The notes under the pieces are model-generated. The model worked only from the letters and a program-made list of their open reading frames with translations, was not told where the DNA came from and searched no databases. A stretch of DNA of 34,531 nucleotides from Lentimicrobiaceae bacterium (GTDB lineage: Bacteria; Bacteroidota; Bacteroidia; Bacteroidales; F082). The stretch lies in the NCBI GenBank assembly GCA_015061315.1, contig SUWV01000026.1:1-34531 (forward strand). The letters are read 5' to 3'. Position numbers and translations under genes: made by a program. Each line of letters starts with the position of its first letter. The first letter of the stretch is position 1. Of the stretch, positions 1 through 8,531 are shown one piece after another.

Positions 1-2
1 TG

Positions 3-998
3 TGGATTAATGAAGGTTTTCAGATGTTGAATAATGAACTTCCTCTCCAAACCATATTCTACGGAACTCCAGGTAGCGGAAAATCTCACAAAGTAAAAGA
101 GATGGTTGAAGATGTAGATGAAAACTTAGTCTTCCGCACTACTTTCCATCCTGATAGTGATTATGCTTCTTTTGTCGGTTGTTATAAACCAGTGATGGAA
201 AATGATGTGATAAAATATAAATTCACGCCTCAGGCTTTTACCAAAGCTTACGTTAAAGCCTGGAAAACAAGAGAACCAGTTTATCTCATTATCGAAGAAA
301 TCAATCGTGGCAACTGCGCTCAGATTTTCGGTGATTTGTTCCAGCTGTTAGATAGAAAAGACGGCGTTTCAGAATATCCTATTGACGCAGACAATGATTT
401 GAAAGATTATCTCGAAAAAGAATTAGGTATCGGTCATGCTGGTATCGCTAATGGCAAGTTAAGACTGCCTTCAAATCTTAATATCCTCGCTACAATGAAC
501 ACCTCCGACCAATCGCTCTTCCCTATGGATAGCGCATTCAAACGCCGTTGGAGTTGGCAATGTGTGCCAATTGAATATGAAGAAAAAAAGAGAGATGGTT
601 ACAAAAATGATTCATATGATTTTACAATAAATATTGATAATAATTCATATAGTTGGATTGATTTTCTGAAAAAAACAAACGACAGAATATATAAAGCCAC
701 AGATTCTGAAGATAAACAGATGGGTAACTTTTTTATTACTCACGATGTTGATGAAGATGAGTTTGTTGACAAAGTGATGTTTTACCTGTGGAATGATGTG
801 TGCAAAGAAGAGGTGCGTACAAAAAACAATTTCTTCCGTAATTATATTGACGATAAAAAACAGGAAGAAAAGGAATTCTCTTTCAACGATTTGTTCAAAA
901 ATAACAGAATTGAGCTTTTGTTGAAATTTATGGAATACATAGGTGTTGAGCCTAAAGAAACAAAGCAACAAACTGCAGAGTCAGAATCTGAAGAATAA
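3..998 (+). CDS. McrB-like AAA+ GTPase/ATPase subunit of a 5-methylcytosine-type restriction system (5' partial)
   Basis: This is the motor subunit of an McrBC/LlaJI-type restriction system, which would bind modified or specific DNA and drive the partner nuclease encoded next. Visible motifs are a Walker A (GTPGSGKS) near the start, a Walker B of the McrB style (IIEEINRGN), and the sensor segment ATMNTSDQSLF typical of McrB. The frame is open upstream of the ATG at 24 to the window edge (W-I-N-E-G-F-Q before the Met), so the N-terminal recognition domain probably lies outside the window and the gene is 5'-truncated here. It overlaps the next gene by one base (TAATG), which indicates translational coupling. 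Family call is firm; the sequence recognised is unknown. Confidence 0.88.
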   Translation, partial: WINEGFQMLNNELPLQTIFYGTPGSGKSHKVKEMVEDVDENLVFRTTFHPDSDYASFVGCYKPVMENDVIKYKFTPQAFTKAYVKAWKTREPVYLIIEEINRGNCAQIFGDLFQLLDRKDGVSEYPIDADNDLKDYLEKELGIGHAGIANGKLRLPSNLNILATMNTSDQSLFPMDSAFKRRWSWQCVPIEYEEKKRDGYKNDSYDFTINIDNNSYSWIDFLKKTNDRIYKATDSEDKQMGNFFITHDVDEDEFVDKVMFYLWNDVCKEEVRTKNNFFRNYIDDKKQEEKEFSFNDLFKNNRIELLLKFMEYIGVEPKETKQQTAESESEE

Positions 999-2536
999 TG
1001 AAACTCTATTTTGAAGAATATCAATATCCTATAGAGTTGTTAAAAGACAATCTCGGCGATGGGATTAATTTGTCATACCATAATGGCACAGCAAATATTC
1101 CTTACGTTGGTTACTACTACAATTCTAAGATAAATGATGTTGTCTTCATTTTGCCAAAGGTTTTTATTTCTGAAAATGGACTGGCTTTTAATGAATACAA
1201 ACCTGAAGAAATCATAGATCTTTCACCTGATAATAATCCGTTGAAAGTCAAAGCTAATGACGAGGTTGTTTTTGAGTTGTCAGTATGGCTTTATCAAGCG
1301 ATACATCATTTTTACGAAAGAAAGCAGAACTCAACAATTGCCTCTGATGTTCAGTTGCAGAATGTCAAGCCGATGGGTGAAAAGAACTCTAAAACCATAA
1401 TTGAGATAATTCTTGCCTTACGGGATTTTCATAAAAAACATAAGAATCTTTTCACATACGTAGCACTCGTTAATTCAAGTGGGAACAATAAGATTCATTG
1501 GACAAAGACAATGAGCAAGGTACAGCCGACGCTTCAGGACGGCAATCCTTATTATATGGATTTTCGAAATAAGAATAAAGTCATCAACTACGATGAAGAA
1601 CTTATCTCGTTATTTTATTCCGTACTTAATTATCTGAGCAAAAGTTACAGCTTCAAATATCAGCAGGTTTCAGGATTTACAATTTTAAAACCAAATAAAA
1701 TACAATCCCTCATTGATAGTTGTAAAGGAACAAGATGGTTGAAGAAGATACGCCGTAATTATTTTACAGATGCATTGGTAGAATTATGGAACCTCCTTTA
1801 CGTCTTTTTTGAAAGAGCGGAATTGATAGCATCAGGAAAATCATATCACGAGAAATTATTGGTAAGCAATTTTAACCTCGTATTTGAAGATATGATAGAT
1901 CTGCTTGTCAGCGACGACAGGAAAGACTTGCCAGAAGAACTTTATAAACAACAAGACGGAAAGTTGGTTGATCATATCTATAAAGACAAGTCATTGATTG
2001 ATGATAGTAACTACATTTATTTCATCGGTGATAGCAAATATTACAAGGAAACAACCGAATACGGGAAAAACTCTATATACAAACAATTCACTTATGCAAA
2101 GAATGTCGTTCAGTACAACATTAACATCTTCAACAATAAAGATACGGATAAAATGAAAGGTTGTCGTTATAGAGATTCATTGACAGAAGGCTATAATATA
2201 ACTCCAAATTTCTTCATTCGAGGGAAGATGGATTTCGACAATCCTAAGAATCATGAGATGAAGCTACATAAGGACAATATATTTGAACGTCATAACGAAC
2301 ATTTCTTCAATCGTTTGTTCGATAGAGATACGCTGTTTCTTCAATCTTATGATATTAATTTCATGTATGTCGTTACATCGTATGTCAATAATTCCGAAGA
2401 TATCAGTGTTAAGAAATCTATACAGACTATGTTCCGTAATGACTTCATTTCGTATATTGAAGGAAAATTTGAATTCTCTGTATTGGAACCTAAAAATGGA
2501 ATTTCTCTTAAATATAGGGCACAAAACGAAGTGTAA
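998..2536 (+). CDS. LlaJI/McrC-like restriction endonuclease subunit
   Basis: This is the predicted nuclease partner of the preceding AAA+ protein, 512 aa. The C-terminal half carries a PD-(D/E)xK-type site: a conserved Glu near residue 297 (FED), Asp325 (LVDHIY), and the core GDSKYYK at residues 344-350 with Asp345 and Lys347. The N-terminal half would contact DNA or the McrB ring. Start is the ATG overlapping the upstream stop codon. It is followed by a strong terminator hairpin at 2691-2730. The pair belongs to the host side of the prophage junction as I read it. McrC and LlaJI families are related and I cannot separate them securely. Confidence 0.8.
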   Translation: MKLYFEEYQYPIELLKDNLGDGINLSYHNGTANIPYVGYYYNSKINDVVFILPKVFISENGLAFNEYKPEEIIDLSPDNNPLKVKANDEVVFELSVWLYQAIHHFYERKQNSTIASDVQLQNVKPMGEKNSKTIIEIILALRDFHKKHKNLFTYVALVNSSGNNKIHWTKTMSKVQPTLQDGNPYYMDFRNKNKVINYDEELISLFYSVLNYLSKSYSFKYQQVSGFTILKPNKIQSLIDSCKGTRWLKKIRRNYFTDALVELWNLLYVFFERAELIASGKSYHEKLLVSNFNLVFEDMIDLLVSDDRKDLPEELYKQQDGKLVDHIYKDKSLIDDSNYIYFIGDSKYYKETTEYGKNSIYKQFTYAKNVVQYNINIFNNKDTDKMKGCRYRDSLTEGYNITPNFFIRGKMDFDNPKNHEMKLHKDNIFERHNEHFFNRLFDRDTLFLQSYDINFMYVVTSYVNNSEDISVKKSIQTMFRNDFISYIEGKFEFSVLEPKNGISLKYRAQNEV

Positions 2537-2690
2537 AAAAGCGATTTTTTGAAAATGCTGTTAAATGATGTGATGTTCAAAGAGTTATGTTAAAAGTGCG
2601 TTTGTGGCAATTAAAACGAAGCGTTTACATTGGTTTAATTTCGGTTTAATTTTGGCTCTTAAATAGGGTAGGAGGGCTTATATTTGCTTT

Positions 2691-2730
2691 AAAAGATGGT
2701 TGTATGGTTTTACATGCAGCCATCTTTTTT
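2691..2730 (+). terminator. Rho-independent terminator after the restriction operon
   Basis: Two 16-nt arms (2691-2706 and 2713-2728) pair at 14 Watson-Crick positions plus two G-U pairs across a 6-nt loop, followed by a T-run. A TATATTTG box at 2679-2686 sits just upstream, so a short independent transcript is also conceivable, but no good -33 element is placed at the usual distance. Confidence 0.8.
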
Positions 2731-2736
2731 GTTTAT

Positions 2737-3137
2737 TAGGTCTAATTTGTTGTGTTTTAGTGTGTTTGTTGTCTTGGTGCTGTTGTGTTGAGTGCAGAGA
2801 TAGTTTGTTTTTAATAGGGTGGGGGAGGAGTGTTCTTATTCTTTATTTTTTCACTTTTTATAACTGGGGTTACAAGTGGGGTTACAAGTGGGGTTACAAA
2901 GTGGGGTTACATTTTTGAAAAAGTGGGGTTACACATTTAGGGTTTTTGAGGGTACTATATAGAGAGGGGGAACATACCATTTTAAGGGGGTAGAGGGTAG
3001 GAAACTGACCATTGGCGATATTCCTAAAAATGTCTAAAGCAGTGTTTTTTAAATGTTTTAGTAAAATAATAGCCGTTTAAAAGGGGGTACACACCTCTTG
3101 TGGTTGCTTTGTGGGTACAAAACATTGACATTTCATT
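2737..3137. other. Non-coding junction region expected to contain the left prophage end
   Basis: This 400-nt stretch has no convincing gene. It lies between the host restriction operon and the first phage gene, so the left attachment/transposition end should be here. It holds the GTGGGGTTACA repeat cluster (2865-2933) and looser relatives of the same motif around 2946-2951 (GGGTAC), 3082-3092 (GGGGGTACACA) and 3110-3119 (GTGGGTACAA). I could not define the exact end or a target-site duplication because the right end is outside the window. Confidence 0.5.
2865..2933 (+). repeat. Five direct repeats of TGGGGTTACA
   Basis: The 10-mer TGGGGTTACA begins at 2865, 2877, 2889, 2902 and 2924, so start-to-start spacing is 12, 12, 13 and 22 nt, close to one or two helical turns. 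The copies are essentially identical, mostly with a preceding G. Such phased direct repeats are typical of protein-binding arrays, for example transposase sites near a Mu-like end or iterons. A short reading frame across them (repeating W-G-Y-K) is a by-product of the repeat. Confidence 0.85.
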
Positions 3138-4469
3138 TTATGCTTGTGATTGTAGCTTTTTAAGAATAGCCTTAGTTTCTCTGTATTCTTCGGCTTCAGG
3201 AATGTCAATGAATGTAGCGTCTATATGATTGCTTTTAACAACATTTTTTATTTCGTCCAAGGTTACGTTGAAGAATTCCTTTCGTGGATTAACCATATTT
3301 ACCTTATGAGATTCAAATCTATTATGTAAAGCAGCTTCTAATTTTGGCGCATCTTCAGAGAAAATCATAGCGTGAATGTCAAAAGAGAATGGGACTGACG
3401 CATCGCCAAGTTCTTTGACTCTTTCTTCTGGTTCTAATCGTCTTGTCATACCGATTTTATAGACATTTTCACCAAAAGAGCCTATGTTTGAGATAACATA
3501 TACATGACCTTTTTTTGTCTGTTGTGCCATAGACATTGCACGTTCTTTTCTTGATTGAGCTTCTTTTAATTCAGTCTCTAACTTTTGTATTTTCTCAATT
3601 AATTTGGCTTGGGCATCTCCCGTAGTAATTTCCGCTTCTTTTCTTGCTTTTTCTAAAGCTTTCTGATACATTAGTTCTTCTTTTATGGCTTCCTGCTCTG
3701 CACGTTCAAATTCTTTTCTTGCACGTTCTTCCTCTCGTAAAGCTTCTTGTGCAGCTCTCTGTTGTTCTTTTTCTTTCTGTTTCTTAAGATTATACTCGTG
3801 TTCGAGTGTTAATTGTTCAATTTTTAGTTTCTCATATTCGTTGGTAATATGGATTGAGAATGTTTCTCCTTGTTTATTGAGAACTTCGCGTGATTTTAAC
3901 ATTCTTTCTTTGATCTGATTGAAATTATTCCATTTAACTTTTGATATTAACGCATCACATTCGTTATTATATGCTCTAAGAATGATTTTTTGATATGATT
4001 TGACGACCTTCTGACCTTTAGTTGCACTTCCGTCCATAGTGAAAATAGTGTAACATGTCGCAGCTCTATTAGACTGTATCATTGCCTTCTGTTTGTCAAT
4101 ATTCAATGATAATTTTGTTTTGTATTCTTCTGATGTGGAAAAGTCGTAAATTGGAGTGTAAATGCCGCTCTCTATAATATCGAGTCGTGATTCGTAAACT
4201 GATAAGATTTTTTCAATAGATAATATTTGTTTGTTGTATTCCGCAATAGTTTTTTCTGAATTAGATATTTCATTTAATAAGGATTCTAATTCTGAAATTT
4301 TCTTGTCATATTCATTCTCAATATTGATTATTGGAGAATACTTTTCTTCGATTATTTTTAATGCATCATTCTGTTTCTTGAGTTCAGCGTTTTCTTTGGA
4401 TTTGTCTTTTAATTTGCTGTTCATAAGAATGAGCAAAACAGCTGCTATGATAATTGTTATTATCAACAT
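3138..4469 (-). CDS. DUF4041 + T5orf172 (GIY-YIG superfamily) membrane-anchored coiled-coil protein
   Basis: 443 aa. Residues 2-15 form a hydrophobic segment likely to anchor the protein in the membrane. A coiled coil follows (about 16-100), then a DUF4041 region (about 100-205, with the ATCYTIF...KGQKVVKSYQK stretch), a second very charged coiled coil (about 215-320), and a C-terminal T5orf172/MUG113 domain from about 322 (GHVYVISN...VYKIGMTRR). T5orf172 is a GIY-YIG nuclease relative seen in phage proteins and KilA-N-type regulators. It lies 21 nt after the repressor on the same strand, so it is probably expressed in the lysogen, which suits a superinfection-exclusion or host-defence role. 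That role is inference; the domain call is firm. Confidence 0.82.
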   Translation of the reverse strand: MLIITIIIAAVLLILMNSKLKDKSKENAELKKQNDALKIIEEKYSPIINIENEYDKKISELESLLNEISNSEKTIAEYNKQILSIEKILSVYESRLDIIESGIYTPIYDFSTSEEYKTKLSLNIDKQKAMIQSNRAATCYTIFTMDGSATKGQKVVKSYQKIILRAYNNECDALISKVKWNNFNQIKERMLKSREVLNKQGETFSIHITNEYEKLKIEQLTLEHEYNLKKQKEKEQQRAAQEALREEERARKEFERAEQEAIKEELMYQKALEKARKEAEITTGDAQAKLIEKIQKLETELKEAQSRKERAMSMAQQTKKGHVYVISNIGSFGENVYKIGMTRRLEPEERVKELGDASVPFSFDIHAMIFSEDAPKLEAALHNRFESHKVNMVNPRKEFFNVTLDEIKNVVKSNHIDATFIDIPEAEEYRETKAILKKLQSQA

Positions 4470-4490
4470 GTTATTCGATAATTAAATTAA

Positions 4491-5132
4491 CTATTCTAAT
4501 CTGATTACACCAATGACTAATGCGACTGCGTGGATTGCTGAATATGGCAATTCAAACGGATCGTATTTTTCGTTGTCTGATACTATGAGAATGTGGTTTT
4601 CGTCGTGACCAGGTTTGATTCTCTTGATTAGAGCACCTTGGTTGGTATCTATGACGTAAACCTTATTCCATTGGAAAAACAAGTTGTTCATATCAACGCG
4701 CTGACAGGCAACAATATCTCCAGAGCTGTATTTGGGGTACATGCTTGATCCTTTTACTGGTATAAGGAAATCTGCACCTTTGAACATGGGAATAACATAT
4801 CTGTCACATTCATATTCAAGAATCGTATTGTCACATGTTAATGCTCCTGCCATTGCTTCTACAGGTATAAGCGGAATGCCTTCATTGGGATTGTCGGTCT
4901 GTTTTGCAACCGGTTTGTCGTCGCTTTTTAACATTTCGCCCTCTCCAAGTAATATCCAATTGAGTGATATTTGTGGAAATTTTTCCACGATTTTTTGTAT
5001 TGTTTCTGCTTTTAAACCAGTATTTCGTGCAATTGTTTTATTGATTACACCTTCAGAAACGCCAATTAACCTCTCAAATTCTCTAACTGAAAGTTTATAA
5101 TATTCAACTATTTGCAATAATCTTTCTATCAT
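4491..5132 (-). CDS. LexA/CI-like phage repressor (HTH + S24 self-cleaving peptidase)
   Basis: 213 aa. It has an N-terminal helix-turn-helix (about residues 13-45, SVREFERLIGVSEG) and a C-terminal S24 peptidase domain. An Ala95-Gly96 scissile pair (EAMAGAL), a catalytic Ser130 (GSSMYP) and Lys170 (GALIKRIKPG) are all present, so RecA-stimulated autocleavage and SOS induction are expected. It is the leftmost regulator, divergent from the early block, in the position of the Mu c repressor. Its probable operator is the dyad at 5158-5178. The DUF4041/T5orf172 gene follows in the same operon. Confidence 0.9.
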   Translation of the reverse strand: MIERLLQIVEYYKLSVREFERLIGVSEGVINKTIARNTGLKAETIQKIVEKFPQISLNWILLGEGEMLKSDDKPVAKQTDNPNEGIPLIPVEAMAGALTCDNTILEYECDRYVIPMFKGADFLIPVKGSSMYPKYSSGDIVACQRVDMNNLFFQWNKVYVIDTNQGALIKRIKPGHDENHILIVSDNEKYDPFELPYSAIHAVALVIGVIRLE

Positions 5133-5235
5133 AATTCAAAAATATTTATACATTTTTACACAATTTCTTGTTTTGTGTGGAAAAATGTCTTTATATTTGC
5201 AAGCGTAAATCAATTTTGAACTTGCTTGTAAAATT
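5133..5235 (+). promoter_or_regulatory. Early operator/promoter region between repressor and early genes
   Basis: A rightward -7 box TATATTTG lies at 5192-5199 and TTTG/TTG -33 candidates at 5168-5175. An inverted repeat ACACAA (5158-5163) / TTGTGT (5173-5178), flanked by A/T tracts, overlaps the -33 zone and is a plausible repressor operator. A second dyad GCAAG...CTTGC (5199-5203 and 5221-5225) lies in the leader. This fits a repressor-controlled early promoter; binding is inferred. Confidence 0.6.
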
Positions 5236-5409
5236 ATGAAAAAAATCGTAACAACAAAGGATAACATTGAAAATCTGTCGAAAATATTCGACGTGAGTAC
5301 CAGAGCGGTTTATAAAGCTCTTAGATATGAGACAAAGGGCGATCGTCCTAATAAGATAAGAACGGCAGCTTTGAATATGGGTGCTACAAAATGGTCATCG
5401 GAAAATTAA
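5236..5409 (+). CDS. Small HTH-like early protein (57 aa), Ner-like position
   Basis: Starting at ATG 5236 and ending TAA 5407-5409, this encodes 57 residues. The segment ENLSKIFDVSTRAVYKALRY looks like a helix-turn-helix, followed by a short basic tail. It is the first gene after the early promoter and precedes the transposase, the place occupied by ner in Mu and by small cro/ner-like regulators in other transposable phages. I infer a role in switching off repressor or early transcription. The length and lack of recognised relatives limit certainty. Confidence 0.65.
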   Translation: MKKIVTTKDNIENLSKIFDVSTRAVYKALRYETKGDRPNKIRTAALNMGATKWSSEN

Positions 5410-5422
5410 AAAGATAAGAGCT

Positions 5423-5599
5423 ATGAAAAAGTTTAAGAAAAACATTGGTACAGTGATGTCGGCAATAGGTATGGCTATCGCCATCGGAACGGCAGACGGA
5501 AGCAAGTATGAGCTTTTACTTCGCTTGTTAGGTGTGGTTCTTTTTGGATTAGGAGCATACTTGGCAGAGATGATGGATTTTCAACAAACTGAAGAATAA
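5423..5599 (+). CDS. Small membrane protein (58 aa), unknown function
   Basis: The best start is the ATG at 5423, just after the preceding gene, rather than a TTG further upstream that would overlap it. After a basic N-terminus (MKKFKKNIGTV) there is a hydrophobic stretch (about 8-19), a short polar loop (TADGSKY) and a second hydrophobic segment (about 29-45, LLRLLGVVLFGLGAYLA), then an acidic tail. That suggests one or two membrane passes. It is 17 nt upstream of the transposase and probably cotranscribed. No family recognised. Confidence 0.6.
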   Translation: MKKFKKNIGTVMSAIGMAIAIGTADGSKYELLLRLLGVVLFGLGAYLAEMMDFQQTEE

Positions 5600-5616
5600 T
5601 TATAAAGTACAAGAAC

Positions 5617-7623
5617 ATGGAATACTACGGCAACACATTATGCATTTCGGCGCGTGAACTTGTGGATAATGGTATTATGTCAATACCTAATTACAAGCAG
5701 CTTTCCGCACGTGGACGTATTGATGTTGTCCGTCGTGGAGGTGGTTCAAGCAACAATTATGCTCTTGTTTCTGTCAGTAGTCTTCCTGATTCATATCGTG
5801 AGAAAGTCAATGCTTTATATCCAGATCCATCGTTAGAGATATTGTATGCCTGGATTGAGGCAAACTATGAGACAGACCAGGCTGCTGTCGCTTATTTCTC
5901 TGACTGGAGAAACAGCTGCGGTCATGACTTCGCTACAGATGCGCACGTTGCCGAATATGTTGCAAACGCGAGTGTTCTGAACGCCTGCATAAAGCTTTAT
6001 AACAATGCCAAGGCAATCCACAAGACTATGGGAATGAAATACGACTGGAACAAGATGTCGCAGGTTGTGGAAGGTTACAGGGTCAAGGTGGGTCATACGT
6101 TGCCGTCGAGTATGCTTCGTTTTAGAAAAAAGGTCAACGAATATCAGGAATGTGGATATTCTTGCCTTATAAGCGGTAAGTTCGGCAACCAGTCACGTAG
6201 AAAAGTTGACCATAAGACCGAAAGACTTATAATATCAATAGCGTCGTTGCCTAATAAACCTTATAATACAAGCGTATGGGAAATGTACAACGCTTTCGTA
6301 TGTGGCGAACTGGAGGTTTATGATGTCGAGACAGGCGCGTTGTTCAATCCTGCAGAATGGACAGATAAAAGCGGAGAACCATTATCGTTAAGTGAAAGCA
6401 CGATAGCCAATTATCTTAACAAACCTAAGAACCGTGTATTGATAGAGCAAAGCACTACTTCATACACAACATTTATGCATGAGCAGATGCCACACGTCCA
6501 TCGCCATGCTCCAGAATTCTCATTCTCTAAAATATCATTCGACGACCGTGACTTGCCTCGCAAATTGATGGATACAAAAGCACGCCCGAAAGCATACTAC
6601 GCATACGATGTTACAAGTCAGTGTGTTGTCGGATACGCCTATAATCGTCACAAGAATGTCGATTTGGTGACAGATTGTTTCCGTTCTATGTTCAGACTTA
6701 TAGAGCGTCATGGTTGGGGCTGCCCTGCACAAGTTGAGGTTGAAAATCACCTTATGAGCCAGTGGAGAGACAGCTTCTTAAAAGCTGGTGTGTTGTTCCC
6801 ATTTGTCCGCTTCTGTGCTCCTATGAATTCTCAAGAGAAGTATGCAGAGCCTTTAAACGGTGCTAAGAAACGTAGCGTGGAGCATAAGAATCACCTCGGC
6901 ATCGGTCGTTTCTATGCCAAGAGCAGAGCTTACAGAACGGAATCAAATAAAGTGTTTGACGCATTCAACGATACATACGAAGACAAACAATATTACACAT
7001 GGGACGAACTTATCGCAGATGATATTCGTGACATTCAAGAGTTCAACAACACCCTTCACCCGAACCAGAAAAAATATCCCGGCATGACCCGCTGGCAGGT
7101 TCTTGAGGCGAATATGAATCCTTCATTACAGCCTATGGATAAGTCTGTATGGGCTCGCTTCATTGGTGAGCATGTTGAGACTACGATCCGCAGAAACAGT
7201 TACTGCCGAGTCGCATATAAAGACTGGTGGCTGAGCAAGACAGATGTCATCGAGAGACTATATCCTAACAACTGGAAGGTTGACGCTTATTACCTTACGG
7301 ACGAATCAGGGGAGGTGACGGACATGTATATCTTCCAAGACGACAGATTGATTGACAGACTTGAGGATGTCGGCACATATAACACCGCAGATTCAGAGCA
7401 AACAGAAGAAGACAGAGCGATATTCAAAGAACAACAGAGAAAGATAGCAGGATTTAAGGGCTATATAAATCGTAACGAGATTAAGAGTGTGGGGATCTCC
7501 AAGGCAGAACCTATGCCGGAATATACACGGGAGGAGGTGGAATTACCGTCCATTGATGACGATATGATTCTGGTCGGTGCTGGTAATTTCGATTATACAA
7601 GTATAGCATTAGAATCCCTTTAG
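5617..7623 (+). CDS. Mu-type DDE transposase (MuA-like)
   Basis: 668 aa, close to the 663 aa of MuA. It would pair the phage ends and carry out strand transfer for integration and replicative transposition. The N-terminus (residues 6-60) is a MuA-type DNA-binding winged-helix region. The catalytic core lies about 300-430: first acidic residue in SFDDRDLP (309/310), second in AQVEVENHL (Glu375 where Mu has Asp), third probably Glu411 in KYAEPLNG, followed by the conserved GIGRFYAK. A C-terminal beta-barrel and MuB-contact tail follow. It is immediately upstream of the MuB-like gene, as in Mu. The second catalytic residue assignment is by alignment by eye. Confidence 0.9.
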   Translation: MEYYGNTLCISARELVDNGIMSIPNYKQLSARGRIDVVRRGGGSSNNYALVSVSSLPDSYREKVNALYPDPSLEILYAWIEANYETDQAAVAYFSDWRNSCGHDFATDAHVAEYVANASVLNACIKLYNNAKAIHKTMGMKYDWNKMSQVVEGYRVKVGHTLPSSMLRFRKKVNEYQECGYSCLISGKFGNQSRRKVDHKTERLIISIASLPNKPYNTSVWEMYNAFVCGELEVYDVETGALFNPAEWTDKSGEPLSLSESTIANYLNKPKNRVLIEQSTTSYTTFMHEQMPHVHRHAPEFSFSKISFDDRDLPRKLMDTKARPKAYYAYDVTSQCVVGYAYNRHKNVDLVTDCFRSMFRLIERHGWGCPAQVEVENHLMSQWRDSFLKAGVLFPFVRFCAPMNSQEKYAEPLNGAKKRSVEHKNHLGIGRFYAKSRAYRTESNKVFDAFNDTYEDKQYYTWDELIADDIRDIQEFNNTLHPNQKKYPGMTRWQVLEANMNPSLQPMDKSVWARFIGEHVETTIRRNSYCRVAYKDWWLSKTDVIERLYPNNWKVDAYYLTDESGEVTDMYIFQDDRLIDRLEDVGTYNTADSEQTEEDRAIFKEQQRKIAGFKGYINRNEIKSVGISKAEPMPEYTREEVELPSIDDDMILVGAGNFDYTSIALESL

Positions 7624-7656
7624 AATAGCATTAGAACAACATTAAAAGTGAGATAT

Positions 7657-8529
7657 ATGATTACTACAGAAGTTAAAAAACAGATTCTTGAGGCGATAAC
7701 TGCCAACAGAGTGAACTATCCGAGTGATGCAAAACATGCCGCTTCATTGGGTATTGCGACATCGGTTTACAGTAGCATAAAAAACGGACAAACCGATAAG
7801 GCACTCAGCGAAGCAAACTGGATTACTATAGCACGCAGATTGGGTGTCAATCTCCGTGGAGGTATCGAATGGAAAGCAGCTCGTACTGCGACATTCGACT
7901 TCATAAGCGCACAGTTGGAGGCTTGCCAGAACGCTGGACTTAGCGCGATTATGTGTGACATTCCGAACATTGGAAAGACATTCACAGCACGCTATTATGT
8001 AAAAGGACATCGCAATGCTGTTTATATTGATTGTTCACAAGTCAAGACCAAACAGAAACTTGTGCGTAAGATTGCGACGGAGTTCGGTGTGAGCGGCAAC
8101 GGCAGATACAGCGATATTTATGAGGATCTTGTTTACTATCTCCGTTCCATAGAGACCCCTCTTATAGTTCTTGACGAAGCCGGCGATTTGCAATATGATG
8201 CATTCCTCGAATTAAAAGCATTGTGGAATGCTACTGAAAGATGTTGCGCATGGTATATGATGGGTGCAGATGGACTGAAGGCTAAAATAGACCGTTCAAT
8301 CGAACATCAAAAAGTCGGTTACACCGAAATGTTTTCCAGATATGGAGACAAATACAGCAGAGTAACTCCAGCAGACAATAAAGACCGTGAAAAATTCCTG
8401 ATGGATCAGGCTGCTGTGGTCGCTAAGGTGAATGCACCTGAAGGTACAGATATAGCTGCTATGGTGCGTAAGACCGCCGGTGGACTAAGAAGGGTGTATA
8501 CAGAGATTGAGAAACTTAAAATGGCGTAG
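7657..8529 (+). CDS. MuB-like AAA+ ATPase, transposition target-selection protein
   Basis: I prefer ATG 7657 over the in-frame GTG at 7648, giving 290 aa (Mu B is 312). The N-terminus has an HTH-like region (about 22-64, with SVYSSIKNGQTDKALSE). The ATPase has a Walker A variant CDIPNIGKTF (about 100-109) and Walker B PLIVLDEAGD (about 168-177). MuB-family proteins coat target DNA, deliver it to the transposase and confer target immunity. Its placement directly after the transposase and its length support the call. Confidence 0.88.
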   Translation: MITTEVKKQILEAITANRVNYPSDAKHAASLGIATSVYSSIKNGQTDKALSEANWITIARRLGVNLRGGIEWKAARTATFDFISAQLEACQNAGLSAIMCDIPNIGKTFTARYYVKGHRNAVYIDCSQVKTKQKLVRKIATEFGVSGNGRYSDIYEDLVYYLRSIETPLIVLDEAGDLQYDAFLELKALWNATERCCAWYMMGADGLKAKIDRSIEHQKVGYTEMFSRYGDKYSRVTPADNKDREKFLMDQAAVVAKVNAPEGTDIAAMVRKTAGGLRRVYTEIEKLKMA

Positions 8530-8531
8530 TC

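Noticed and set aside
2679..2730. TATATTTG box and hairpin as a third small RNA
   Set aside because: No -33 element at normal spacing, and the hairpin with T-run is fully explained as the terminator of the restriction operon.
2700..2918. A 72-aa rightward frame with repeated W-G-Y-K
   Set aside because: It spans a terminator and the TGGGGTTACA repeats; the peptide repeat is only the translation of the DNA repeat and the rest is low-complexity Cys/Leu.
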